From NCBI GenBank assembly GCA_958295815.1, contig OY282374.1:764856-828855 (forward strand): 64,000 nucleotides of DNA. Reading direction: 5' to 3'. The DNA is from Candidatus Poribacteria bacterium (GTDB lineage Bacteria > Poribacteria > WGA-4E > WGA-3G). The notes under the pieces were generated by a model, which made no database searches, was not told the DNA's origin, and saw only the letters and a program-made list of their open reading frames with translations. The position numbers were made by a program, and so were the translations under genes. Positions 40,650 through 49,859 of the stretch are shown piece after piece (the stretch's first letter is position 1; each line of letters begins with the position of its first letter).

Positions 40650-41615
40650 CTACTCGGTTTCTGCTGTTGCTGGTGGTTCTTCCGCCTTGAGCGTATCAGA
40701 TTTCTTTATTAACCTATCCACATTTGACTTAAAGAGTCTGAAGACAGTTTCCTTGTCATCGCGTTTAACGTAAAGTTTCCCATCTTCCTCTTTTCCGATA
40801 TGCAATGTTGCTGTTGTGCCATCGTTGTGTACAGCGGATATAGTAGATTGGGGGGTATCCAAACCGTATTCACCAAGATCGTCTGTCATTCCACCGAAAT
40901 CATCAGTATCCAATCCACTGAAGGTTGTGAGCAGAGAGTCAACCTCGTCTTGTTTGACGGCGGAGGCTACAGGCTTGAGCATCTGCCACGTTCCGTCCGC
41001 ATCGAGACGCAATTCAACAGTTTCTTCTGGTGAAGAGATATTGAGTTGGGTGACAATACCTTTGTTAAAATCGAAGATAGTTCGATCTTTCCAAGTACGT
41101 GTGTCTTTGTCAAAGACGGATTGGAGATAGCCTTGTGCTATGTAGACATCGTTAGCGTCGGCGACGCGTACGTAACTGCTCAAAAAGCCCGGTGTTGTTT
41201 TCCCAACAAACAGGTGAGCTAAAAGCGTGCCGTTTGCATCCATTAATTTCGCTTCGACACCGGTCCTGTCGACCTCGAATTCCGCTTGTTTTTCAGGATT
41301 ATTAGAAACGCGCTGCGTATTCTTAAATTCTGCCACTTTGGATAGCAGTTCAGTGACGCCTTCGCTATCTGCCGGATAGTTGTCCATTGAAGCAACAACC
41401 CAGTTGTTGTCCTGTTTTAAAAGTGTTGTGGTTTCGCCGTTGGCGACGATTTCTATTTTGGTAACCCGCTCCTTATTGAAGTTTGGAAACAGTGGGGTTG
41501 CGGTCTCAACCTTCTTTTCGTACTCGCTCTGTCCAAACGGATTCTCGAAGAGCAGGACAACAATTGCCAGAACGATAAAAATAGCACCTAAAATAAGAAG
41601 TTGTTTCGTTTTCAT
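40650..41615 (-). CDS. DUF4340 membrane-anchored protein
   Basis: A 321-residue protein with one N-terminal TM anchor (KQLLILGAIFIVLAIVVLLF) and two copies of the DUF4340-type extracytoplasmic fold: residues about 75-190 (NWVVASMDNYPADSEGVTEL, LLAHLFVGK, YIAQGYLQSVFD) and about 205-310 (TWQMLKPVASAVKQDEVDSL, ATLHIGKEED, VFRLFKSNVDRL). Such proteins occur with Gld-type ABC exporters. It lies 101 bp after the GldG-like gene and is read as part of that transporter operon. Confidence 0.85.
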   Translation of the reverse strand: MKTKQLLILGAIFIVLAIVVLLFENPFGQSEYEKKVETATPLFPNFNKERVTKIEIVANGETTTLLKQDNNWVVASMDNYPADSEGVTELLSKVAEFKNTQRVSNNPEKQAEFEVDRTGVEAKLMDANGTLLAHLFVGKTTPGFLSSYVRVADANDVYIAQGYLQSVFDKDTRTWKDRTIFDFNKGIVTQLNISSPEETVELRLDADGTWQMLKPVASAVKQDEVDSLLTTFSGLDTDDFGGMTDDLGEYGLDTPQSTISAVHNDGTTATLHIGKEEDGKLYVKRDDKETVFRLFKSNVDRLIKKSDTLKAEEPPATAETE

Positions 41616-41716
41616 CTTTTTACTATTGGGTTTCAGCCCAGATCGATAGAATTAATCTGATTTTTACCTATAAGCGGTGTTTATACTAATTCTGTTTCTC
41701 CGCTGATGCGGATAAG

Positions 41717-43339
41717 TTATACGGAACTATAGGTCTCTACCAACCGTTTTGCCCGCCGTTTTAAGGAGTATCGGACAAGCCCAAAAACCACGACCAGTAG
41801 TGGAAGACCTATGGTACATAGATACCTAATAAAATTCTTTTCGATTTCCGAGACTTCTCGGAGGGGTCGATCCGTGATAGCGTGGGAGCGGATGCCAATA
41901 AGTGCATCACCAAGAGTTAACCAGTCCACAGTATTTAAGAAAAAGTTAACGCCATCGGGACGCAGCTGCGTGAGGAATTGTGCTGTGCCGACGACAACAA
42001 TTTGTGTCTGTTCACCCTCGGTTTTGGTTGGACGTGCCTCAGCATCTTGTACTGGAGCGGGAGGCTCGCCTTCCGCTGTGTCCACAGCGGCTGCTACCGG
42101 TGGAATTTCTTTATCGGCATAGAAACTCTTGAATTTTCCTTCCAGAGCTGCAGCGACAGTATAGGGTTGCAGATCAGCATCGGGAATCGGGGAACTCGGC
42201 ATCAGGTTATAATAGCCTTGTATGCTTTGTCCGAATTCGCTCGTCTTTGCCAGCGGGGTTGCTGTGATACCTTCCTTTGCTACTATCTCTAAGGAACTCG
42301 TCCAAGGCAGCGTCACCGCTTCCAATTGATTGGTAATCGTGTTTTCTGCCGAGAAGTTCGGTTTCATAATCTTAACGAAATACGGATACGGTTGAATAAC
42401 CGTCATGAATCCTTGTTGAAATCTGGCGGTATCGTGAAATCTGCGATCAAGCAAGAGGTTATTGCCGAGTTTGACGCCGTAGTGTTCCAGTAGATCGTTC
42501 AGACCTGTACTCAGCGGTGAGCCTTGTAATGTGCCGGGTTGTAGTTGAATGGGATCAACTAAGAAGACAGTTCTGCCACCGCGCATAATAAACTGGTCAA
42601 TTTCGTATTTCTCACGTTCTGTTAAAGGCTGTGTCACACCAGCGATGACCAGCGTTGACACGGTGTCGTCCACCCCTTTTCCATCTTGTAGGTTCACGGA
42701 TGTGAGATTATATTGCCCTTGTGCGTTTTTGTCTAAGAGTTGACGAAACTGTTGATAGTTTTGATTATTGATATCGAACTCGCCGTGTCCGGTCAAAAAT
42801 CCGACAGTTTTTGCCTCTTTGGTCGTAACTTTGAGGATAGTAGAGGTAAGTTCATACTCCAAATTAGCAGTTGAGCGGACAACGGGTAGGATTTCTTCTT
42901 TGCCGCTGTAGCCGATAGAGATACCCATATAGACATTTGCGATTTCTGCCTTATCTTTTTTGACAACATTAATTTGAACTTCAGGAATTCCCTTGAAGCG
43001 GAGTTCCTGTTTCTGGCCATCATCGAAGTCAGCTGGGTTCACAAAATCAATTTGGAGTTTTTTGGAGAAAGCGTTGTATTCGTCCAGTACATCTCTAATA
43101 TCACGTCGGATCTGCGCAACCTCCGCGGGATTTGTTGAGAAGTAAGCGGTGATCGTTACAATATCGTCTAATGTGTCCAATACGTTTTTGGTTGATTTTG
43201 AAATAGTGTAGCGTTTGTCCTCAGTGAGATCAGCACGGATAAAACGGCGTGTGGACAGAAAATTAATCAATGCAAGAATGCCAAAAATGATTGCTACAAA
43301 AGCGAGGGTGTTGCCACCGTATTTGAGCTTATTAACCAA
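41717..43339 (-). CDS. GldG-family ABC transporter auxiliary protein
   Basis: A 540-residue protein of the GldG / ABC-type uncharacterised transport system family. N-terminal TM helix (LAFVAIIFGILALINFL), a large periplasmic region starting ADLTEDKRYTISKSTKNVL and containing VGFLTGHGEFDINN and FIMRGGRTVFLVDP, and a C-terminal TM helix (IGLPLLVVVFGLVRYSL) with a basic tail. The start is TTG at 43339, decided by GGAGG 9 nt upstream; the nearer ATG is in another frame. It follows the permease gene by 18 bp. In gliding bacteria GldA-GldF-GldG form a complex; here export of an unknown substrate is more likely. Confidence 0.88.
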   Translation of the reverse strand: MVNKLKYGGNTLAFVAIIFGILALINFLSTRRFIRADLTEDKRYTISKSTKNVLDTLDDIVTITAYFSTNPAEVAQIRRDIRDVLDEYNAFSKKLQIDFVNPADFDDGQKQELRFKGIPEVQINVVKKDKAEIANVYMGISIGYSGKEEILPVVRSTANLEYELTSTILKVTTKEAKTVGFLTGHGEFDINNQNYQQFRQLLDKNAQGQYNLTSVNLQDGKGVDDTVSTLVIAGVTQPLTEREKYEIDQFIMRGGRTVFLVDPIQLQPGTLQGSPLSTGLNDLLEHYGVKLGNNLLLDRRFHDTARFQQGFMTVIQPYPYFVKIMKPNFSAENTITNQLEAVTLPWTSSLEIVAKEGITATPLAKTSEFGQSIQGYYNLMPSSPIPDADLQPYTVAAALEGKFKSFYADKEIPPVAAAVDTAEGEPPAPVQDAEARPTKTEGEQTQIVVVGTAQFLTQLRPDGVNFFLNTVDWLTLGDALIGIRSHAITDRPLREVSEIEKNFIRYLCTIGLPLLVVVFGLVRYSLKRRAKRLVETYSSV

Positions 43340-43357
43340 AGCATCTTTCCTCCTTTC

Positions 43358-44074
43358 TTAACGCCATTTGCGGCTTTCAACCGACAATGTGCTTAGATAT
43401 AAAAAGAAACCGATCAGCGACAGATAGTAGATAATGTCGCGAGAATCGAGCACACCACGTAGAATACTGCTGTAATGTGCACCAAGTCCAAGGTAACTAA
43501 AAATCGGAAATAACCAATTCGGGGCATTGAAAAGGACGATGTCTTCACCGATGATGAGCAGCACAAAACAGGCGGTAATCCCGAAAATAAAGGCACTGAT
43601 TTGATTCTCGGTCAGTGTTGAGGCGAAAAGTCCGATTGCGAGATACGCTCCACCCATCAGGAGGAGTCCTATGTAGCCCGAAACCAGTGTGCCGCCGTCG
43701 GGGTTACCAAGGTACATGACTGAAAAGGGCAAAACGAGTGAAAGTAGCACCGTTACGGCAAGAAGTGCGAAACTTGCTAAGAATTTTCCGATGACAACCT
43801 CATAATCCCGAATCGGCAGGGTCATAAGGATTTCTGCTGTACCGAGTTTCTTTTCTTCAGCCCAGAGTTTCATGGTGACAGCGGGGATGAAAAACAAGAA
43901 TATCCACGGCATTAGCCCGAAAAACCCGCGCATTTCCGCTTGGTTAACCAGAAAGAAACTGCGGAAGAAAAGCCAGGCAGAGATACCCAGGAAGAATGTG
44001 ATGAAAATATACGCGATAGGCGAGTTAAAATAACTTTTAAATTCCTTTTTGAGAATAGCTGTGGTGTTCGTCAT
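43358..44074 (-). CDS. ABC-2 type transporter permease
   Basis: A 238-residue six-TM permease of the ABC-2/GldF type. Visible features: an N-terminal amphipathic helix with KKEFKSYFNSPIAYIFI, the WAEEKKLGTAEILMTLPI cytoplasmic loop with the conserved Glu-Lys-Gly (coupling helix), and six hydrophobic segments. It pairs with the ATP-binding gene 47 bp upstream. With the GldG-like, DUF4340 and SIMPL genes it forms one minus-strand operon. Confidence 0.92.
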   Translation of the reverse strand: MTNTTAILKKEFKSYFNSPIAYIFITFFLGISAWLFFRSFFLVNQAEMRGFFGLMPWIFLFFIPAVTMKLWAEEKKLGTAEILMTLPIRDYEVVIGKFLASFALLAVTVLLSLVLPFSVMYLGNPDGGTLVSGYIGLLLMGGAYLAIGLFASTLTENQISAFIFGITACFVLLIIGEDIVLFNAPNWLFPIFSYLGLGAHYSSILRGVLDSRDIIYYLSLIGFFLYLSTLSVESRKWR

Positions 44075-44121
44075 GATTTTTTGTTTGTAAAAGCAGCCTT
44101 CCTATTGCGGAAATACTATTC

Positions 44122-45054
44122 CTACTCCTTGTCTGTCAAGTTGAGGAAGACATCTTCTAAATCTACGGATTCCTGACGGAGTTCTGTGAGGCTCCACCCA
44201 TTTTCCACAGCGATATGAAATAATGCCTCCGCGGCATCGCTACCTTGATCGGCGTTGATTTGGTAACTAACTATGCCGTTATCCGTCCGTACACAGTTCC
44301 ACTGCGAGACAAATTCCAGTTCGTTCAGTCTTGCCTCAATTGTTTCTTGTGCACCACGGATAGTGATATGCACAATTTCTTCGCCTTTTGCCTGACTGGA
44401 GAGTTCCTCGGGTGTCCCGTTTGCCACAATTTTCCCATTGTTGATGATCAGGATTCGGCTGCACGTAGCAGAGACTTCAGGCAAAATGTGTGTGCTGAAG
44501 AGAACAAGTTTTTCTTGTCCAATGTTTTTGATTAAGTTGCGAATCTCGATGATTTGACTGGGGTCAAGCCCAGAGGTAGGTTCATCTAAAATTAAGATGG
44601 GCGGATCGTGAATGAGACTTTGTGCCAAACCGACGCGTTGGCGGTAACCCTTTGAGAGTTCGCCGATGTCTTTTTGGATAACATCCTCAAGTCCACAGGT
44701 ATCAATAACCTTTCGGATCCGTTCTTTCCGCTGACTTTTCGGGACATTTCGCACCTGTGTCATGAAGTTGAGGTATTCAATGACGCCCATATCAGTGTAA
44801 AGCGGTGCGCTTTCAGGTAGGTAACCGATGTGTTTTCTGACTTCAACAGATTCCTCAAATACATCGTATCCAGCGACAGTAGCACTGCCCGTATCAGCGG
44901 AGAGATAGCAGGTGAGGATACGCATCGTTGTGGTTTTGCCTGCGCCGTTGGGTCCGAGGAAACCTAATACCTCGCCAGCGTGTGCATCGAATGTGACATG
45001 GTCGACAGCAACCGTCGTGCCATAGGATTTTGTGAGTTCTCTAACTTCGATCAT
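44122..45054 (-). CDS. ABC transporter ATP-binding protein (GldA-like)
   Basis: A 310-residue ABC ATPase. Walker A GPNGAGKTTT (about 36-45), Q-loop region, signature LSKGYRQRVGLA, Walker B ILILDEPTSGLD, and H-loop LFSTHIL are intact, followed by a C-terminal extension typical of drug- and Gld-type exporters. The ATG at 45054 (MIEVRELTKSYG) is chosen by alignment to the family; the frame stays open upstream but reads as non-protein. First gene of the five-gene exporter operon. Confidence 0.95.
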   Translation of the reverse strand: MIEVRELTKSYGTTVAVDHVTFDAHAGEVLGFLGPNGAGKTTTMRILTCYLSADTGSATVAGYDVFEESVEVRKHIGYLPESAPLYTDMGVIEYLNFMTQVRNVPKSQRKERIRKVIDTCGLEDVIQKDIGELSKGYRQRVGLAQSLIHDPPILILDEPTSGLDPSQIIEIRNLIKNIGQEKLVLFSTHILPEVSATCSRILIINNGKIVANGTPEELSSQAKGEEIVHITIRGAQETIEARLNELEFVSQWNCVRTDNGIVSYQINADQGSDAAEALFHIAVENGWSLTELRQESVDLEDVFLNLTDKE

Positions 45055-45349
45055 ACGTTTTAATTTTCTAATAGGGATTTGCCAGTTACGTTCTCGGAAA
45101 TGAACGAAAGATATTTCTTTCGACCCGTGTAAAGGATAAAATGCATTTAAAATAATATCATAAAAAATTGAGAATGTCAAATGAAAAATGAGGACGAAAA
45201 TTTCAGTTTTTTTACCGAAGGGAAAGATGGAAATTGCCGAGATGGACGAGATAAATAATGTTGAAATCTGGCACAATTCGCTTGATGGATTTTGTATAGA
45301 CGGATTAGAATAGAAAATACTACATTGAACGCTTCACGGAGGCAGACCA

Positions 45350-46699
45350 ATGGAAAGCACACTCAAAGCCGCAAGCGCGACCGCAAATATAACCCCACCA
45401 CTTGGGACAGAGATTCCGGGCGGATTTCGTCCCCGATACGCTGAAAATGTTGATGACGAACTCTTCGCTAAGGCACTCGTCATTGATAACGGCGTAACAC
45501 GTATCGCAATCGTTACATGCGACCTCATCGCTATACCAGAGAAGATCGCGGAGGTAGCCAAAGCCCGTATCGCTGATAGATGCGGTATTCCACCAGCACA
45601 TCTAATGGTCAATGCCACACATACCCATACTGCTGTAGCGGTGGCAAATTTGCTTGGGGTTGGTGAAGATACCGGGTACACCGACTGGGTCTCACTAAAG
45701 ATTGCCGATGCCGTTGAACTTGCTGTGTGGCGACTCCAACCTGCACGGGTGGGATTTGCAAGTATTGATGAAGAACGCATTACCTTCAATCGACGGTGGC
45801 ACATGAAGGATGGCACTGTCCGTTTTAATCCGGGGGTCGAACACCCTGATCTCGTGGAACCGACTGGGACAATTGATCCTGAGTTAGCCATGATATTTGT
45901 CGAAGCGGATGACGGTACGCCTATCTCCGCCGTTGCCAACTTTTCGCTACATTACATCGGCACGGATAACAGTAATGCACTCTCCGCTGACTATTTCGGT
46001 CACTTTGACCGACTCATGCGTCGCTATCTCGGAGATACATGTGTTTCGCTCCTCTGGAATGCCGCATCCGGTCAGATCAATAATACCGACTTCAGCGGAC
46101 GCGTGAAGTGGACGGCACGTGGACATCAGCAGGCAGCGAAAATGGCGAATGTTCTTGCAGGACATTTTATCACCGAGATGCAGTTCATGGAAATGCACGA
46201 TACACTCGATCTTAGTGGAGATCTTACCACATTGACATTCCAGCGCAAACAGATTACCGACGCCGATCTTGAGGTAGCAGCACAGATTCTATCCGTGCCC
46301 CAAGGGACTTATGATGCTTACGAAACTGGTCCATTTAGTTGGGTCGTCGGGGAGCCGATACCAACGGCACTGGTTGATGTCTATGCACTTGAATGCCAAC
46401 GCTTGGCGAAGCTGCCAGCGCAGATGACCGCGCCAATTCAAGTACTCCGTCTTGGTGAGGCGGCGATTGTGGCGTTGCCAGGAGAGGTATTCGTAGAAAC
46501 GGGAATGAATATCAAGGCGAATTCCGATGCCGATCCAACGTTTCTCGTTAGTTTGGCAAATGGGTATATTGGCTACATCTGCACGGACAAAGCATTGACA
46601 CAGGAAGGCGGCTACGAAACGTGGGCGGCGATGTCGTCTCTACCGGCTATCGGGACTGTACCAAAGATGGAAACACTTGTTGCTTCCCTTTTGGCTTAG
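45350..46699 (+). CDS. neutral/alkaline ceramidase-like hydrolase
   Basis: A 449-residue protein resembling the N-terminal catalytic part of neutral/alkaline non-lysosomal ceramidases (PF04734). It shows ANITPPLGTEIPGGF near the start, the NATHTHTA segment carrying metal-binding His residues, and the ANFSLHYIGTDN segment. There is no signal peptide, and it lacks the C-terminal beta-sandwich domain of secreted ceramidases, so its substrate may differ from ceramide. GGAGG lies 8 nt before the ATG. Single plus-strand gene between two minus-strand groups. Confidence 0.85.
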   Translation: MESTLKAASATANITPPLGTEIPGGFRPRYAENVDDELFAKALVIDNGVTRIAIVTCDLIAIPEKIAEVAKARIADRCGIPPAHLMVNATHTHTAVAVANLLGVGEDTGYTDWVSLKIADAVELAVWRLQPARVGFASIDEERITFNRRWHMKDGTVRFNPGVEHPDLVEPTGTIDPELAMIFVEADDGTPISAVANFSLHYIGTDNSNALSADYFGHFDRLMRRYLGDTCVSLLWNAASGQINNTDFSGRVKWTARGHQQAAKMANVLAGHFITEMQFMEMHDTLDLSGDLTTLTFQRKQITDADLEVAAQILSVPQGTYDAYETGPFSWVVGEPIPTALVDVYALECQRLAKLPAQMTAPIQVLRLGEAAIVALPGEVFVETGMNIKANSDADPTFLVSLANGYIGYICTDKALTQEGGYETWAAMSSLPAIGTVPKMETLVASLLA

Positions 46700-46701
46700 G
46701 T

Positions 46702-46737
46702 TAAAAAAATAAAGAGGTGGGTACAAATACCCACCTC
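46702..46737 (-). terminator. intrinsic terminator of glnB
   Basis: Perfect 10-bp stem gaggtgggta/tacccacctc (46714-46723 and 46728-46737, 4-nt loop), followed on the minus strand by tttattttttt. It lies between the convergent ceramidase-like and glnB genes and terminates glnB; the plus strand lacks an equivalent T-run. Confidence 0.85.
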
Positions 46738-46760
46738 CACGGGAGAAAAAGAATAAAAAA

Positions 46761-47195
<435 letters not shown>

Positions 47196-47220
47196 TCAGG
47201 GCTTACAAATACGAGTGTGG

Positions 47221-47243
47221 AGGGCGGATATGAGATCCGCCCT
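47221..47243. repeat. hairpin agggcggat-atgag-atccgccct
   Basis: Perfect 9-bp inverted repeat in the glnA-glnB gap, 35 bp after the glnA stop on the minus strand. It has the look of the other dispersed palindromes; no T-run follows. Confidence 0.6.
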
Positions 47244-47277
47244 ACAGAGCGTTCCTTAATAACCTCGTTCAAGCGGT

Positions 47278-48693
47278 TTAAATGTCGTGATAGAGGAAGA
47301 ATTCATACGGATGTGGTCGCATATTTACAGCATCGACCTCATTTTCACGTTTGTAATCGATCCAGACATCCAAGACATCTTGGGTGAACACGTCGCCCTT
47401 GAGGAGATATTCGTGGTCTTCTTCCAAGGCGTCAAGGGAATCGCCAAGGGATACTGGCGTGGACTCGATGTCCGCGAGTTCTTCCGGCTCAAGATCATAG
47501 AGGTCTTTATCCAGTGGATCACCCGGATGGATACGGTTCTGTATGCCGTCAAGCCCTGCCATAAGTAGAGCACTAAAGGCGAGGTAAGGATTACAGGACG
47601 GATCTGGCGTCCGGAATTCAACCCGTTTTGCGTTTTCACTCTTCGAGTAAACTGGGATACGGACACAAGCACTACGGTTCCGCTGTGAGTAGGCGATATT
47701 GACCGGTGCTTCATACCCTGGAACTAACCGCTTGTAGGAGTTAGTCGTCGGAGCAATAATCGCGCAGAGTGAACGGGCATGCGCCAGCAAGCCGCCGATG
47801 TAATAGAGCGCATCGTCGCTGAGAAGCGAATATCCTTGTGGATCGTAGAAGATGTTCTTGCCATCTTTCCAAAGGCTCTGGTGCACATGCATCCCGGAAC
47901 CGTTATCTTGGAAGAGCGGTTTCGGCATGAAAGTAGCAACTAAGTTGTTTTCACGTGCCACGTTCTTGATGATGTACTTATACAATGCCATCTTATCGCC
48001 AGTCGAGGTCAATTCACCATAGCGGATATCGATTTCGCCTTGACCCGCGGTTCCGACTTCGTGGTGGTGTACCTCTACATCAACACCGGCTTCAATGAGC
48101 TTGAGACAAATCTCGGAGCGTAGGTCTTGAAGTGTATCGGAAGGTGGTACCGGGAAATACCCCTCTTTGTAGCGCGGTTTGTAACCGAGGTTTGGATTCT
48201 CATCGCGACCTGAATTCCAACTTCCCTCAACGGAATCGACAGAATAGAAACCAGAATTTTGGTTTTGTCCGTAGCGAATGTCGTTGAGAAGATAAAATTC
48301 TGCCTCTGGTCCCCAGTAACTTATATCAGCGATACCAGTGGATTGTAGATATCCTTCTGCCTTCTGTGCGATATGCCGTACATCGCGCGTGTAACTCTCC
48401 AATGTAATTGGGTCTTTGATGTTACACGTGATGCTTAGTGTTGGCACCTTGCAGACTGGGTCAATGAGAGCAGTTGATGGATCAGGAAAGAGCAACATAT
48501 CGCTCTCGTTAATTGCTTGGAAACCACGGATACTGGATCCGTCGAAACCGATTCCTTCTTCAAAGAGGTCTTCGCTCAACTCACCTGCCATAAGGGAAAA
48601 GTGTTGCCACATTCCCGGCAAATCCGTGAATTTCAGGTCGACTATCTTGACATCATTTTCTTTTGCAAGTGCAACCACCTCACTTGGTGTCAT
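47278..48693 (-). CDS. glnA: glutamine synthetase type I
   Basis: A 471-residue dodecameric-type glutamine synthetase, which makes glutamine from glutamate, ammonia and ATP. The beta-Grasp N-terminus, latch-like FDGSSIRGF, metal-binding GPEAEFYL, the HHHEVGTAGQGEIDIRYG block, the ATP-site VNIAYSQRNRSACVRIP and the RVEFRTPDPSCNPYLAFSA block are present. KDLYDLEPEE carries the Tyr equivalent to the adenylylation site (Y397), so control by a GlnE-type enzyme is possible, though none is in the window. AGGAGG lies 9 nt before the ATG. A sigma-54-type promoter lies about 210 bp upstream, and glnB follows. Confidence 0.97.
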   Translation of the reverse strand: MTPSEVVALAKENDVKIVDLKFTDLPGMWQHFSLMAGELSEDLFEEGIGFDGSSIRGFQAINESDMLLFPDPSTALIDPVCKVPTLSITCNIKDPITLESYTRDVRHIAQKAEGYLQSTGIADISYWGPEAEFYLLNDIRYGQNQNSGFYSVDSVEGSWNSGRDENPNLGYKPRYKEGYFPVPPSDTLQDLRSEICLKLIEAGVDVEVHHHEVGTAGQGEIDIRYGELTSTGDKMALYKYIIKNVARENNLVATFMPKPLFQDNGSGMHVHQSLWKDGKNIFYDPQGYSLLSDDALYYIGGLLAHARSLCAIIAPTTNSYKRLVPGYEAPVNIAYSQRNRSACVRIPVYSKSENAKRVEFRTPDPSCNPYLAFSALLMAGLDGIQNRIHPGDPLDKDLYDLEPEELADIESTPVSLGDSLDALEEDHEYLLKGDVFTQDVLDVWIDYKRENEVDAVNMRPHPYEFFLYHDI

Positions 48694-49161
48694 TCAATAT
48701 ATCCTCCTATTCGGCGTAACTTGCTGTCAATACTACCTCGATCTGGGGGACCGAGGATACAATCTTATGAAACGGCATAGAAAGACTGAGGCAAGATGCC
48801 TCGGTTTTTCTAATCTCTGATTTCGATAATTTTGAAAATGTCCCAGATTCGTCAATTGAACGCGTAACTTATGCCACTTGACGAGTGTCTTAAGTGAATA
48901 GATAAGCAAAATTTATGCCAATCGGCAATAATTCTGAGGGTTACGGCATTAATTGAGGGAAATAGGCTAATTCTCGTATAAAATTATGAGTTACAGCGGA
49001 TTTTCGACGTGAACCAGCCGCTGTACCGATGTTTTGTCCACGTTTTATGTAGAAAAAATGTAGGACGTTGCTAAATTATTAGGCATAGAATTGCCCGTTT
49101 TTTGCGCGTGATCGGTGAAGAACACTACGTGGCACCACGAACCCGTACAGAGGTTTCAGGG
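48694..49161. other. glnA leader and upstream spacer
   Basis: No gene. On the minus strand it holds the sigma-54-type promoter (48905-48920), a second weaker match (48861-48876), and in the leader two hairpins: ctgaggca-aga-tgcctcgg at 48786-48804, and one formed by ctcg/cgag-type arms around 48738-48757. The 48786 hairpin is followed on the plus strand by tttttc. The part beyond 48925 shows only AT-rich DNA. Confidence 0.65.
48905..48920 (-). promoter_or_regulatory. sigma-54 (RpoN) promoter of glnA
   Basis: Minus strand reads TGGCATAAATTTTGCT, matching the -24 GG and -12 GC boxes of TGGCACR-N4-TTGCW at the exact spacing. A second, weaker copy TGGCATAAGTTACGCG lies at 48861-48876. The start would be near 48893, leaving a leader of about 200 nt. 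No clear NtrC binding site was found upstream. Confidence 0.65.
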
Positions 49162-49740
49162 CTAAGGAAATTCGACATCTTTGTCGAACCGACTCGTCTC
49201 TGGTCCCTCCTGTCCTGCGTATTTATTTGCTGGTTTAAGTTGATACGGAACACGTGCCGGTGAAGAGAGCTGCGCGAAGGTAAAAGCGCAGATACGCATA
49301 CCGGGGTATAGTTTAACTGGCATACGTCCAAGATTTCCCAACTCCAGTGTTGGGGTGCCTATCCAACCCGGGTCAAAGAGACCTGCCGTGCTGTGAACTA
49401 TAATACCGAGTCGCGCTAAACTGCTTCTGCCTTCAAGTCGTGCCATGACATCGTTTGCTAATACAAGTTCTTCCTGGGTCGCTGCGAGAACAAGCTCACC
49501 GGGTTGTATCGTGAACGCGTCGTCATCAGAGACATCAACTTTTCGCATCAAGTCGCTAGTATCAATTTCAGCGCGCAGATCGATATAGGGGTGTTTGCTA
49601 TGTTCAAAAACACGAAAAGTATTGCTCAACCTGAAGTCAATGGAGCAACTGCCGAGTTGTGTTTTCAAATCGGGCGCGGGGCTGATTTTGATTTTTCCCG
49701 CGTCCATATACTCAAGAATATCTTTGTCTGACAAAAACAT
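49162..49740 (-). CDS. dcd: dCTP deaminase
   Basis: A 192-residue dUTPase-fold dCTP deaminase, giving dUTP for dTMP synthesis. Diagnostic blocks: FLSDKDILEYMDAGKI at the start, GSCSIDFRLSNTF, ARLEGRSSLARLG (phosphate-binding), HSTAGLFDPGWIGTPTLEL with the catalytic Glu, and YPGMRICAFTF. The end YAGQEGPETSRFDKD is the family C-terminal lid. I cannot exclude a bifunctional deaminase/dUTPase. No Shine-Dalgarno is seen at the ATG. It stands between glnA and the GlcF-like gene on the same strand. Confidence 0.95.
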   Translation of the reverse strand: MFLSDKDILEYMDAGKIKISPAPDLKTQLGSCSIDFRLSNTFRVFEHSKHPYIDLRAEIDTSDLMRKVDVSDDDAFTIQPGELVLAATQEELVLANDVMARLEGRSSLARLGIIVHSTAGLFDPGWIGTPTLELGNLGRMPVKLYPGMRICAFTFAQLSSPARVPYQLKPANKYAGQEGPETSRFDKDVEFP

Positions 49741-49859
49741 TATATTAACTTTATGTGCCGTCCGGCGGATCGTCTGATTATAATTTTCGGATTAGGTTTG
49801 CATTTCTATTGCATAGGACGCTTTTTTAACTTGTCTGGTTTCACAATAAACGTCCTGGA

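Noticed and set aside
45334..45939. 201-codon open frame on the minus strand within the ceramidase-like gene
   Set aside because: Its composition is Ser/Ala/Thr-rich with no domain, and the opposite strand has a clear family.
48786..48809. intrinsic terminator on the plus strand opposite the glnA leader
   Set aside because: The hairpin and T-run are good, but no plus-strand gene lies upstream, so it is listed only as a leader hairpin.
48694..48893. glutamine riboswitch (glnA motif) in the glnA leader
   Set aside because: Hairpins exist, but I could not match the conserved core of the motif; the leader may still be regulatory.
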